From positions 1 to 7,718 of the forward strand of contig PTJW01000044.1 in the NCBI GenBank assembly GCA_002937495.1: a DNA stretch of 7,718 nt, in the 5' to 3' direction. This document shows positions 1 to 7,424 of the stretch, in pieces. The notes beneath the pieces are model-generated. The model saw nothing but the letters and a program-made list of their open reading frames with translations. It was not told the origin of the DNA and ran no database searches. The translations under genes were made by a program, and so were the position numbers. Source of the DNA: Pseudomonadota bacterium (GTDB lineage Bacteria > Pseudomonadota > Alphaproteobacteria > UBA1280 > UBA12223). Position 1 is the first letter of the stretch; the number at the start of each line of letters is the position of its first letter.

Positions 1-61
1 CAGAGACTCATACGGTAGATGGCGTTTAATGGAATAATAGCTTACAATATTATATAAATAA

Positions 62-90
62 AAAAGCATCCTAATAAGTAGGGTGCTTTT
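62..90 (+). terminator. Rho-independent terminator, probably for a gene to the left of the window
   Basis: An 11-bp stem (62-72 with 80-90) encloses a 7-base loop, AATAAGT. One position is a T opposite a G, which is a U-G wobble in plus-strand RNA but an A-C mismatch in minus-strand RNA, so the hairpin folds better when read on the plus strand. The right arm ends in TTTT followed by ATTATT. The left flank (AAAAAA) would also give a U tract on the minus strand, so some bidirectional use is possible. It probably ends a plus-strand gene lying mostly outside the window. Plus-strand stops at 25-27 and 35-37 are both compatible with that. Confidence 0.7.
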
Positions 91-146
91 ATTATTGTCT
101 CTGTTACTAAAGCTAACCATATATATACTTAGACTTTATTGTTATA

Positions 147-182
147 AAAAAATATCCGCGATTATTATCACGGATATTTTTT
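147..182 (-). terminator. Rho-independent terminator of the traH-traG operon
   Basis: A perfect 12-bp inverted repeat (147-158 and 171-182) extends inwards in minus-strand RNA through one U-G wobble and three more pairs to a 4-base loop, giving about 16 pairs. It lies 6 bases beyond the traG stop codon. The minus-strand 3' side ends in a run of U residues, the usual form of an intrinsic terminator. It faces the plus-strand terminator at 62-90, so the region separates two converging transcription units. Confidence 0.85.
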
Positions 183-188
183 ACTTAG

Positions 189-3100
189 TTATTTTCTATT
201 TCTTGGTTTTCTAGATTTAACCATTCTGCTAGGAATAATATTATCAGAATAACCGTATTCAGAGTTAGACGTTAAATTATATTTATCAAGTAAGTCTTTT
301 GACTCTTTATCCTTTGGATCCCACTTTCTTTTATCGCGTTTTTCAACCTTTATATTTTCTTTAGGATTACCTTTTATATTTTCTTTAGGATTACCTTTTG
401 TATTTTGTCCTAGAGCTGTTCTAATAGCATCTTGTTTCTCTTTTTTTAAACCAGAAGCGGCAAGAACATTTTCTAAACCATTATAGTTAAGTTTAGATAA
501 TCTAGAACCAATAGCATAATTTTCTAAGCCTAAATCTTTCTGATTATCTTGAGTTACGTCAACATATTCAAGTAAGTTTTTACCTTCATGTGCAGATAAT
601 CTAGCAAGAGTATCTCTATCTTTATGTTCTAGCTCAGGTATTCCGTCATACATTGTTGCCATGTATTTAGCAACCCCCTTGATTTCATAAGACTCGCCAG
701 TAACTCTATCTGTAATTGTACTGTTTTGTAAATGCTTCTTATCATATCCTTTTGAAGACATAATCTGTTTATCCATTTCAATACGTTTATTTGCAGTACT
801 AATAAGCTTCTTCTCATCAACTTCTGATTGAGTTAGTGAATATCCAGTATTTTCTAGAGCAATATCTCTAGATCTATCTGATCCACCGTGTTTATCATCA
901 GCTAAAAGCGACATTCTAGAAACTTCTTTGTTATCCCTTGCTCTTGTTACAGTTGAAATATTCTCAATAGCTTCTTTATCGCTTTGTATATTATCTCTCA
1001 TAGAGTTATACTGTTTATTTTTAGCTTTAGCATAAGAACCTGTAACAGAGCCTAATACTCCATCAATGGCCGCCATAGTTCCTTGTTCTGTAGCTAATGC
1101 TTTGAATGCAGCAGCCTTACCAAGGGCAGCAGGTGCAGCAGCAGCTGCAGTTCCAGCCATTGCTATACCTTTGATACCTGTTTTATAAACATCTTCACTT
1201 GTAGATTTAATAGTGCTATCCATTCCTGTTAGTTTACCAATAACAGCTTTTGAGTTACCAGCAGCAAACATTAAGAATGCAGTAATCATAAATGATGACA
1301 TGTAGGCCATTGCCCAGATAGTATCTAAAAAGTTTACATATGGTTTATTTAAATCAGTAAATGAATTACCATTGTTATATAGGTTTTCAAATATGTCTCT
1401 TGTTAATGATAAAACACCATCCATTAAAGCCATAGTTACATCAACAAACTTAATGTATAATAATGCTAGTAGCACTGTTATAATTACTCCTGGAGCCCAT
1501 GATGGAACTAGTAGTCCCATTAATAGTAAAATAGGAGTTAAAATTAAGATAAATGCAATAAGAATATCTTTAATTACTGGTAGTAATGCAGCATATGCAC
1601 CTGCTTTAAATGAAGCACCAATTTCTGCTAACCAGCTAACAGGGCCTAGGGCTGCATCAGTGAAGTGTTCACCAATAGCTCCAGATAATCCAGCTATGCT
1701 TTGAGTGTCTGTATATCCTCTTTTAATAGTGCTTTGGACATGTGTTGCTAAACTATTTTCAATCATGCTTTTTTCATGTAGTCTAGTAACCGCACTGTTT
1801 TCTCTGTTAATTGCATCACAAGCATTGCTACTGTTATTTTGTTTTGTTTTTTCTGTCATACATCTAATACCAGCTTCATCTATAGCATTAGCAATAGAGA
1901 ATGTAGCGTTTAGCTCTGGTGTTAGAGATCCTTTTGTCGCTAACTCTTTAGCTACATCAGTATCTGTAGTAATTTTTTTCTTAGTGTATCCCTGTAAGTA
2001 AGTCCATTCCTCAGCAACAACACCGCTCATTTTTTTATTTAAGTGGTATTCAACCTGAGGCTTTAAGTCTTCAAGATTTTTTCTATTAGCAGCAGTTAAT
2101 GATGACTTTTGAAGTCTTAATAAGTCAAAACAGTTTCTAATATTATGGAAACTTGAAGATTTATCAGTCATATCACCTAAAAGCTGTTGTGAAGATTTAT
2201 ATTTAACATCTTTTGTCGCTTTGATATTTCCTGCACATGAGCCTGCAGGGTAAGAACAAGTTCCTTGTTCTGCAGCATTTTGCTCAGCTTGACGTTTCTC
2301 TAAGAATCCATTTACGCTAGACTTTGATTTGTTATACATAGGAATCATAAGTGTAACACTTTGGCTAGCTAAATCAGAGTTTAAAAATGCAATTTCTTGC
2401 TGTTTTAGCTTGTCTTTATTGCTGTTATACCTTGTGTTGAATACACCTTCGTTGTAGATTTTATTTTTAATGTATTCTGTATCAATAGAATTCATGTCTT
2501 TATAAATAGGCTGATTATTTTCAATAGCATTTTTTATCTCATCATCATCTAAAGTAACTTTATCATCAGCAGATCTATTATAAGCATAAGCTCTTCTGAA
2601 GTCAGCAGAGCTGTCGCTCTTCATAAAGTTTAAAGTTTCTTTATTTAGATTTCCGTTTTCATCTGTTTCTGGGAAATGAATAACTGGCTGTATTTGTAAA
2701 GCATTTTTGCTATTTGCTATATATGCAATTGATTTAAACGCGCTAGCACCATCAAATGTTTTATTTTCTAAGATAGTTTTTAGATTAGCTTGTTCATTTG
2801 CTGGTAAAGACATAATTTCTGCAGGAGTAAATCCTTGAATATTAGTATCTCCGCATAAATCATTATACATGTTTGTTACAAGTTTTACTTGCTCATTTGG
2901 TATTTCTGCATATACCATAGAGTCAATAATGCCTTGCATTTCTTTTAAATCTTGAGATGTAACAAGTTCATTCATTGCTGCTTGCAATGAGTTTCTCATT
3001 TTATTTGCTACATATAAAATTACAACTTGAGGGAAGAATCCGCTAAAGTTTAATTTATTAAATTCACCATCGATAACTCCAATAAGTTCATCGCCATTAG

Positions 3101-3590
3101 AATTTACAGTTCCACCAACCATTTCTTTAGCTGCATCAGCATAAGTAAAAGATTTAAGACCTAAGCTCTCTATAGCATTTTTTATAGTAGCATCCGAATA
3201 GCCTAATCGGCTATCACTACATGGCTTAAGAGGAGGTGTTCCACATTCATATTTATCACCAGTAAAAGTAGGTTGGCTACCTTGTCCATAAGTTGGAATA
3301 TTATTAAATTTATAACCAAATTCAGGTCCAACTGAACCACCAAGTGTTACAATTATAAATAATGCAAACCAGCAACCAACATACTTAATTTTCCATAAGC
3401 TAGGAGAGAAAATTAGCACAAGTAAACCAATCATTGAAAAGATTGTTGCTAGATATGATAAAAATCCCATTGCAGAGTTTGTACCCCTTAGTCCAGCAAA
3501 TGCTTCAAATAGAAGGTGTTGCTGAACAAAAGAATACATAATAATAAGTGCTTCGGTAGGGCTTGACCCAATAATATCAGGTAAATTCAT
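189..3590 (-). CDS. traG: TraG-like mating-pair stabilisation protein of an F-type type IV secretion system
   Basis: This 1133-residue inner-membrane protein fits the TraG family, which in F acts in pilus assembly and mating-pair stabilisation, with the C-terminal part also acting in entry exclusion. Visible layout: N-terminal hydrophobic segments at about 43-62 and 71-86; a long hydrophilic, probably periplasmic region at about 90-655 with Cys at 116, 124, 246, 445, 452, 487, 577 and 591; three or more strong membrane segments at about 664-697, 700-723 and 756-778; an Ala-rich stretch at 810-830; then a charged soluble tail ending in the basic SRKPRNRK. F TraG is about 940 residues, so this one is about 200 longer. 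The start is supported by AAAGGA 7 bases upstream. It follows traH by 34 bases, in F gene order, and a terminator follows at once. The family call rests on layout, size and the traH neighbour, not on a single diagnostic motif. Confidence 0.82.
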   Translation of the reverse strand: MNLPDIIGSSPTEALIIMYSFVQQHLLFEAFAGLRGTNSAMGFLSYLATIFSMIGLLVLIFSPSLWKIKYVGCWFALFIIVTLGGSVGPEFGYKFNNIPTYGQGSQPTFTGDKYECGTPPLKPCSDSRLGYSDATIKNAIESLGLKSFTYADAAKEMVGGTVNSNGDELIGVIDGEFNKLNFSGFFPQVVILYVANKMRNSLQAAMNELVTSQDLKEMQGIIDSMVYAEIPNEQVKLVTNMYNDLCGDTNIQGFTPAEIMSLPANEQANLKTILENKTFDGASAFKSIAYIANSKNALQIQPVIHFPETDENGNLNKETLNFMKSDSSADFRRAYAYNRSADDKVTLDDDEIKNAIENNQPIYKDMNSIDTEYIKNKIYNEGVFNTRYNSNKDKLKQQEIAFLNSDLASQSVTLMIPMYNKSKSSVNGFLEKRQAEQNAAEQGTCSYPAGSCAGNIKATKDVKYKSSQQLLGDMTDKSSSFHNIRNCFDLLRLQKSSLTAANRKNLEDLKPQVEYHLNKKMSGVVAEEWTYLQGYTKKKITTDTDVAKELATKGSLTPELNATFSIANAIDEAGIRCMTEKTKQNNSSNACDAINRENSAVTRLHEKSMIENSLATHVQSTIKRGYTDTQSIAGLSGAIGEHFTDAALGPVSWLAEIGASFKAGAYAALLPVIKDILIAFILILTPILLLMGLLVPSWAPGVIITVLLALLYIKFVDVTMALMDGVLSLTRDIFENLYNNGNSFTDLNKPYVNFLDTIWAMAYMSSFMITAFLMFAAGNSKAVIGKLTGMDSTIKSTSEDVYKTGIKGIAMAGTAAAAAPAALGKAAAFKALATEQGTMAAIDGVLGSVTGSYAKAKNKQYNSMRDNIQSDKEAIENISTVTRARDNKEVSRMSLLADDKHGGSDRSRDIALENTGYSLTQSEVDEKKLISTANKRIEMDKQIMSSKGYDKKHLQNSTITDRVTGESYEIKGVAKYMATMYDGIPELEHKDRDTLARLSAHEGKNLLEYVDVTQDNQKDLGLENYAIGSRLSKLNYNGLENVLAASGLKKEKQDAIRTALGQNTKGNPKENIKGNPKENIKVEKRDKRKWDPKDKESKDLLDKYNLTSNSEYGYSDNIIPSRMVKSRKPRNRK
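351..398 (-). repeat. 24-bp perfect tandem duplication inside traG
   Basis: Two identical 24-base units lie head to tail at 351-374 and 375-398. They are in frame and encode KGNPKENI twice (TraG residues about 1065-1080). The preceding residues QNTKGN resemble ENIKGN, so a degenerate third unit may flank the pair. The exact identity suggests a recent slippage duplication. The repeat lies in the Lys-rich tail, where length change would probably be tolerated. Confidence 0.9.
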
Positions 3591-3624
3591 AATATTTTCC
3601 TTTGTTTTAGTTATAATTAACTAT

Positions 3625-5625
3625 TTATTTACTTTTGCCGTAAATTTCGATAAGTTCTTTATACTCTTTTTCAGTTTTATCCCTAAGAGCTTTTAGAGTT
3701 TCAAGCTGTTTTGCACGCTTCTCTTTTTCAGCATTTAAGAATAATCTCTTATCTTCTGAAAGTTTCATTTGATCAGCATACTCAGTACAATCTTCAAATG
3801 GAAGATTCTTTCTGCCATCTCTTGCGGCAAGCTTTTCAACATTATTCATGTTGCTTCCATTATTTGTTTTTTGCATACAGTATGATGTTAATTTTTGAAC
3901 ATCTGTTGCAATAGCATTATCAGATTGGAAGTCAATTGCTTTAACTATTAAATCTGTAGCTTCATATGCAGCATCTTGAGCTAAGAAGTTTAGATAGCTA
4001 GAGTATAGAGCTTTATTATTGTATGCTTTTTGGTATGCATGGTATAAAGTAAAGTTAACTCTGTCAGCAATAACACATTGAGTGATATTATCTGTTAAGT
4101 CATCCATACTTGTAGATTTTATATTAAACACAGCATCTGGGTTTTGATGAGCTTTAACCCATTTGTAGTTACCGTCTTCATCCATGTTAACTTTAACCCA
4201 GCAAGTATTACCTAGTTCAAGCATTTCTTTTACAGCACCAGACTTGAAGTCTGTTTCTGAAGAAGGAATGCTAGATCCTGGTCCATCTTGAGGTCCAATT
4301 GCAAATGTATCACCGCCTTCATCTGTTCTGAATGTTGAGTACTTCAGATTAGATACTTCTTTGAACTGATCTTCAATAGCTGAAACACTATCAGGCTTTC
4401 TTTGTCTCTTAGAGTCATTGTCTGTAAATACATCTCTACTACCGTATTCATTTACTACAAGAGTTTTATATTGGTTAAATAGTGAGATGATTAAGTCTTC
4501 ATTGTCAGAACCTTCAAGGTTTTTATTTCTTGTAGACTTTTTAATGTCTTTATAAACATCAATAATAAAGTTTCTAGCCGTTGTTTTTGATCTATCATAA
4601 GCCTCTGATGGAGTCATTTCTGATGAAGGGGGAACCGCAGCATTACTTTTATCTTTACTTGATGTAAATTTCATGTTTGGGATAAACATAGCAAGCATCC
4701 TACCTTTCGATGGAACTCTACCTTGTGGTTGGTTTTCACCCCAGTCTGGGTCTGGAATTTTATTACCATCTGCGTCTGTTTTATATGGGTGTGGATCAGA
4801 ATAATCTGCAGCAGGGCCACCATAATCAGCACCTGTAGCACCCATTGCTTCAGATAAAACTCTATCTAAAGATTCACCCATAGGAGCCCAGTTTGTGAAT
4901 GAGTTTTTAGCATCTTCAATTGACTTTTGTAGTCCTGTAGGGTCAGAACAATAAGCATGAGCTGTTCTTCCATCTCTTTCTCCATCGCCAATTTCTTCAA
5001 CACATTTTTGGTAGTTAGCGGCTTTAATTTCATTAGCTCTATCCATAACTTTGTTCATATCACAGTTTGCTTGAGTGAATTCAGCTGTAAAGTTTTGCAT
5101 AGCCTTTAGACCATCCATAACTGTTGAAACAAGAGGAGTAGCATAAATTTGTGCTAAAGCTTCTGTTGCTAAGTTTGTTAAAATATATTGTGGTAGGTAT
5201 TCTAAAATGTCACCTGCATCAAATTGGAATAAAGCTTCTAAACCTAAGTCTAAACCATCACAGCCTAAGCTAATACCGCCCTGTAAACCAAGCTTAGCAT
5301 CCATAACTGTAACAGTTTCACCACCTGAAGTATTAATGTATTTACTGTCAAAGTCATAGCTATATCCATAACTAGCTCTTGCATCAATACTGATACCAGT
5401 ACCACCTGTTCTTGTATAGTCATAATCAGAGTCAAATCCATCTGGTACAGATGGTACAAATGGTTGATTATAACGTGTAGTGTTTGGTACACCATTGTCA
5501 TAAATATCTAATACAGGGTTTTCAACAGTTTGTGCATTTGCAATGTTTACAGATGCTATAACTGCCAATACAGCAGCAATAGCCGCTTTTGTAGGCTTAT
5601 TAAAAGCTTTAACTAAATTTATCAT
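3625..5625 (-). CDS. traH: TraH-like conjugative pilus assembly protein, F-type type IV secretion system
   Basis: TraH is a periplasmic/outer-membrane-associated protein needed for F pilus assembly and extension and for mating-pair stabilisation. The 666-residue product begins with a Sec-type signal peptide: basic start, hydrophobic core at about 13-28, and likely cleavage after Ala-Asn-Ala (residue 31). The family signature is at about 108-190: DAKLGLQ, then the GCDGLD block (F TraH has GCGGID), a helical stretch, and a second matching Cys at 188; Cys122 and Cys188 correspond to two F TraH cysteines. Cys208 and Cys226 and a following F.NWAP resemble the next F segment. The C-terminus (about 625-660) is a Lys/Glu-rich probable coiled coil, as in F. 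F TraH is about 460 residues; the extra length includes an Asp/Pro/Gly-rich stretch at about 262-305. GGGAG 7 bases upstream supports the start. traG follows after 34 bases. Confidence 0.87.
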   Translation of the reverse strand: MINLVKAFNKPTKAAIAAVLAVIASVNIANAQTVENPVLDIYDNGVPNTTRYNQPFVPSVPDGFDSDYDYTRTGGTGISIDARASYGYSYDFDSKYINTSGGETVTVMDAKLGLQGGISLGCDGLDLGLEALFQFDAGDILEYLPQYILTNLATEALAQIYATPLVSTVMDGLKAMQNFTAEFTQANCDMNKVMDRANEIKAANYQKCVEEIGDGERDGRTAHAYCSDPTGLQKSIEDAKNSFTNWAPMGESLDRVLSEAMGATGADYGGPAADYSDPHPYKTDADGNKIPDPDWGENQPQGRVPSKGRMLAMFIPNMKFTSSKDKSNAAVPPSSEMTPSEAYDRSKTTARNFIIDVYKDIKKSTRNKNLEGSDNEDLIISLFNQYKTLVVNEYGSRDVFTDNDSKRQRKPDSVSAIEDQFKEVSNLKYSTFRTDEGGDTFAIGPQDGPGSSIPSSETDFKSGAVKEMLELGNTCWVKVNMDEDGNYKWVKAHQNPDAVFNIKSTSMDDLTDNITQCVIADRVNFTLYHAYQKAYNNKALYSSYLNFLAQDAAYEATDLIVKAIDFQSDNAIATDVQKLTSYCMQKTNNGSNMNNVEKLAARDGRKNLPFEDCTEYADQMKLSEDKRLFLNAEKEKRAKQLETLKALRDKTEKEYKELIEIYGKSK

Positions 5626-5651
5626 AGAACTTCTCCCAAACTTGTTCTAGT

Positions 5652-5667
5652 TTATAATTAATTATAA
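5652..5667. repeat. 16-bp perfect palindrome over the proximal traH promoter
   Basis: TTATAATTAATTATAA is a perfect palindrome of two 8-base arms with no spacer. It overlaps the predicted start point and the edge of the -10 element of the proximal traH promoter, where a repressor operator would be expected. The left ten bases, TTATAATTAA, recur at 3611-3620 between traH and traG. The DNA is very AT-rich, so chance is a real alternative and the operator role is only inferred. Confidence 0.35.
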
Positions 5668-5694
5668 TATAGTGTTTGAATTTTTACCTGACAA
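5666..5694 (-). promoter_or_regulatory. Proximal candidate promoter for traH-traG
   Basis: On the minus strand the -35 element TTGTCA (5689-5694) is separated by 17 bases from a -10 element TATATT (5666-5671); each matches the sigma-70 consensus at five of six positions. Transcription would start near 5659 and give a leader of about 33 nt ending in the GGGAG ribosome site and the traH ATG. A promoter here is expected, because a terminator closes the upstream greA-asd operon. Confidence 0.5.
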
Positions 5695-5724
5695 TGGCAA
5701 ATAGACCTACACACTATTAATATC

Positions 5725-5753
5725 ATTATAAATAATAATACTTTTTACTTCAA
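5725..5753 (-). promoter_or_regulatory. Distal candidate promoter for traH-traG
   Basis: On the minus strand TTGAAG (5748-5753) lies 17 bases before a perfect TATAAT (5725-5730). The start would be near 5718, giving a leader of about 93 nt. Perfect -10 matches are common in DNA this AT-rich. I rate it about equal to or slightly below the proximal candidate; the two could act in tandem. Confidence 0.4.
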
Positions 5754-5761
5754 ATTTCAAC

Positions 5762-5840
5762 TTTATAATCTAAGGAATCAGGTATTTATATTCAGACTGT
5801 GGCTTTTTTATCAAACTTTAGAGAATTCTTAGATTGTAGA
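5762..5840. repeat. Imperfect long-range inverted repeat in the traH-asd intergenic region
   Basis: The arms 5762-5774 and 5828-5840 can pair over 13 positions: a perfect 8-bp core, AATCTAAG with CTTAGATT, plus outer pairs that include two U-G wobbles in plus-strand RNA. The enclosed 53 bases show only a small 4-bp hairpin. The structure lies directly beside the asd terminator. It may be part of a small transcript, a protein-binding region or chance. I see no tRNA or known RNA family and no coding potential here. Confidence 0.25.
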
Positions 5841-5841
5841 T

Positions 5842-5872
5842 AAAAAAACACCCTCTGTTTAAGAGGGTGTTT
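5842..5872 (-). terminator. Rho-independent terminator of the greA-asd operon
   Basis: A perfect 11-bp stem (5846-5856 with 5862-5872) has a GC-richer core, CACCCTCT/AGAGGGTG, and a 5-base loop. It lies 17 bases beyond the stop of the asd-like gene. In minus-strand RNA the stem leads into a run of seven U residues (5842-5848), whereas the plus-strand side is followed by only TTATATATAT, so minus is the main direction. It separates greA-asd from traH-traG. Confidence 0.92.
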
Positions 5873-5889
5873 ATATATATAATTAAATA

Positions 5890-6876
5890 CTAGTGTGAAG
5901 ATAGTTTTTTAATGATATTTACAATGTTTAAAGCACTTAGTTGTAAATTATCAGATACTACCCACATGTTAACAGTATTTGGGTTTGAAATATCGTTTCT
6001 GATTCTTGAAACATAAATATGGCTTGTTTCAGCGCTGCCATATGGAGTTGAAAACTCATCATTTGCAGGGTTATCTAAAACTCTAACATTATCTGCTAGT
6101 TCTAAAATTTGTCTAACTTTACTTGAATCAATAAAGTTATCAAATTCAATACTTACAGCTTGTGCATAACCAATAAATGTTGGCATTTGTACACAAGTTG
6201 TTGTAATAGGGAACTGCTTATGCATTAAAATTTGAGTTTGAGTAGAAACCTGAACTTCTTCTCTAGAGTGCTCACCAATAAACTCAGATGTTGCAGGAAT
6301 ACAGTTAAAACCAATTTGAGTAGCAAAAGTAGAAATTTCCATGTGGTCTTGGCCACTTAGTAGTGCAGTTGATTGTTCAAATAGCTCACCAATAGCACCT
6401 TTACCACGACCAGAAACAGACTGGTATGTTGAGGTAACAACTCTTTTAACACCTGCTGATTTATCAAGTGGTGCTAAAACACTTACTAGTTGTTGAACTA
6501 GTGGGTTTGGCGTTACGATAACTTTTTTAGAACCATCTGCATCATTTAAGTTTGTGTTGTAAAGAACTAATGGAGTTTTTTCGTCAATTAAAGTACCACT
6601 CGCATCAATAATTTGAGCATTTGATTTTACAGCCATTTCTGCAATATCAGTAATGTATTGAGTTGGTACTGCTAAAACAACAATATCAACATCATCAAAA
6701 CAACCTTCGCTGATTTGATTTATGCCAACACTTTTATCACCAAAATGTACAGTTTCAGCCATGCTGTTTTCTGTAGCAAAAGCTGATATTTCAATGTTAT
6801 CTCTAGCTAAAGATGATAGTTGATCAATAACATCTTGGCCTAAATTACCAGTAGCTCCAACAATAGCAATATGCAT
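5890..6876 (-). CDS. asd: Aspartate-semialdehyde dehydrogenase homologue lacking catalytic residues
   Basis: True Asd reduces aspartyl phosphate to aspartate semialdehyde with NADPH on the path to lysine/diaminopimelate, threonine and methionine. This 328-residue protein has the family fold: N-terminal nucleotide-binding GATGNLG (7-13), the STYQSVSG.GK block (149-159, keeping the active-site Gln at 152) and a C-terminal VSRIRND..NP..VN.W...DNL segment (289-311). Key residues are changed. The nucleophilic Cys of the usual NPNC motif is Pro125 (TPNP), the Arg of the usual RVPVF.GH is Gln230, and its His is Tyr237. The ETxKI substrate motif is also lost (Thr212, Gln215), and the DNLRKGAALN loop is one residue shorter. 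USG-1 proteins are known Cys-less Asd paralogues. The frame is intact and the gene is not a wreck, so a non-catalytic or altered role is likely. It starts 19 bases after greA, with AAGGGG 10 bases before ATG; the symbol denotes family only. Confidence 0.85.
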   Translation of the reverse strand: MHIAIVGATGNLGQDVIDQLSSLARDNIEISAFATENSMAETVHFGDKSVGINQISEGCFDDVDIVVLAVPTQYITDIAEMAVKSNAQIIDASGTLIDEKTPLVLYNTNLNDADGSKKVIVTPNPLVQQLVSVLAPLDKSAGVKRVVTSTYQSVSGRGKGAIGELFEQSTALLSGQDHMEISTFATQIGFNCIPATSEFIGEHSREEVQVSTQTQILMHKQFPITTTCVQMPTFIGYAQAVSIEFDNFIDSSKVRQILELADNVRVLDNPANDEFSTPYGSAETSHIYVSRIRNDISNPNTVNMWVVSDNLQLSALNIVNIIKKLSSH

Positions 6877-6895
6877 AACTTATCTACCCCTTAAA

Positions 6896-7381
6896 TTAGA
6901 TTTTAATTTCTTTATATTCGATTTTTTCAATTTCAAAAGTTCTTTTACCGCCTGGTGTTGTAACAGTTGCTTCATCACCTTCGTATTTACCAATGAAAGC
7001 TCTTGCAATTGGTGAAGATACTGAAATAAGGTTTTTATCAATGTCTGCTTCGTCTTGACCAACAATTGAGTAAGTCTTTTCTTCATCTGTATCAACATCA
7101 ACAACTTCTACAGTTGCACCAAATACAACTTTAGTTTCGTTGATTTTTAGAGGATCAACTACGCTAGCTGTTGAAATTTTAGCTTCAAGTTCTTGAATTC
7201 TACCTTCAATAAAGCTTTGCTTTTCTTTTGCAGAGTGGTACTCAGCGTTTTCTGATAAGTCACCGTGTGATCTTGCTTCAGCAATAGCTTCAATAATATT
7301 AGGTCTTTCAACTTGTTTCATGTGCTCTAGTTCAGTTTTTAGCTTTTCTAAACCATACACTGTAATGTAAATTCTTTCCAT
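6896..7381 (-). CDS. greA: Transcription elongation factor GreA
   Basis: GreA enters the secondary channel of RNA polymerase and stimulates cleavage of backtracked RNA, which rescues stalled complexes. The 161-residue protein has full family length (E. coli GreA is about 158). The N-terminal coiled coil (about 1-75) carries the tip motif GDLSENAEYH with the acidic residues Asp41 and Glu44 at the standard positions. The C-terminal FKBP-like domain (about 83-157) has FGATV, the EEKTYSIVGQDEAD block and ISVSSPIARAFIGK. The sequence style is alphaproteobacterial. The start is supported by AAAGGG 8 bases upstream of ATG. It is first in a two-gene operon with the asd-like gene, behind a long leader with a terminator-like hairpin. 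Confidence 0.97.
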   Translation of the reverse strand: MERIYITVYGLEKLKTELEHMKQVERPNIIEAIAEARSHGDLSENAEYHSAKEKQSFIEGRIQELEAKISTASVVDPLKINETKVVFGATVEVVDVDTDEEKTYSIVGQDEADIDKNLISVSSPIARAFIGKYEGDEATVTTPGGKRTFEIEKIEYKEIKI

Positions 7382-7424
7382 AATTTTAACCCTTTGTAAT
7401 GTGGATTTATAACCATTTTATAGT

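Noticed and set aside
2..37. Possible 3' end of a plus-strand gene, with stop codons at 25-27 or 35-37 ahead of the terminator at 62-90.
   Set aside because: Two frames are equally possible (peptides ending HTVDGV or GRWRLME). Fewer than 12 codons are visible, and neither is recognisable.
1372..2001. Open frames on the plus strand opposite traG.
   Set aside because: They lie antisense to the membrane and periplasmic parts of traG, have no convincing ribosome sites, and their translations look like mirror products of the real gene.
6485..6502. A 7-bp perfect inverted repeat, ACTAGTT-GTTG-AACTAGT, near the Pro125 codon of the asd-like gene.
   Set aside because: It lies wholly within conserved-frame coding sequence and has no U tract. 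It is probably incidental to the codons for the LVQQLV stretch.
6475..6530. A sequencing error or frameshift as the cause of the missing catalytic Cys in the asd-like gene.
   Set aside because: Family-like sequence continues in the same frame on both sides of Pro125. The Arg and His sites far downstream are also changed, so one local error cannot explain it.
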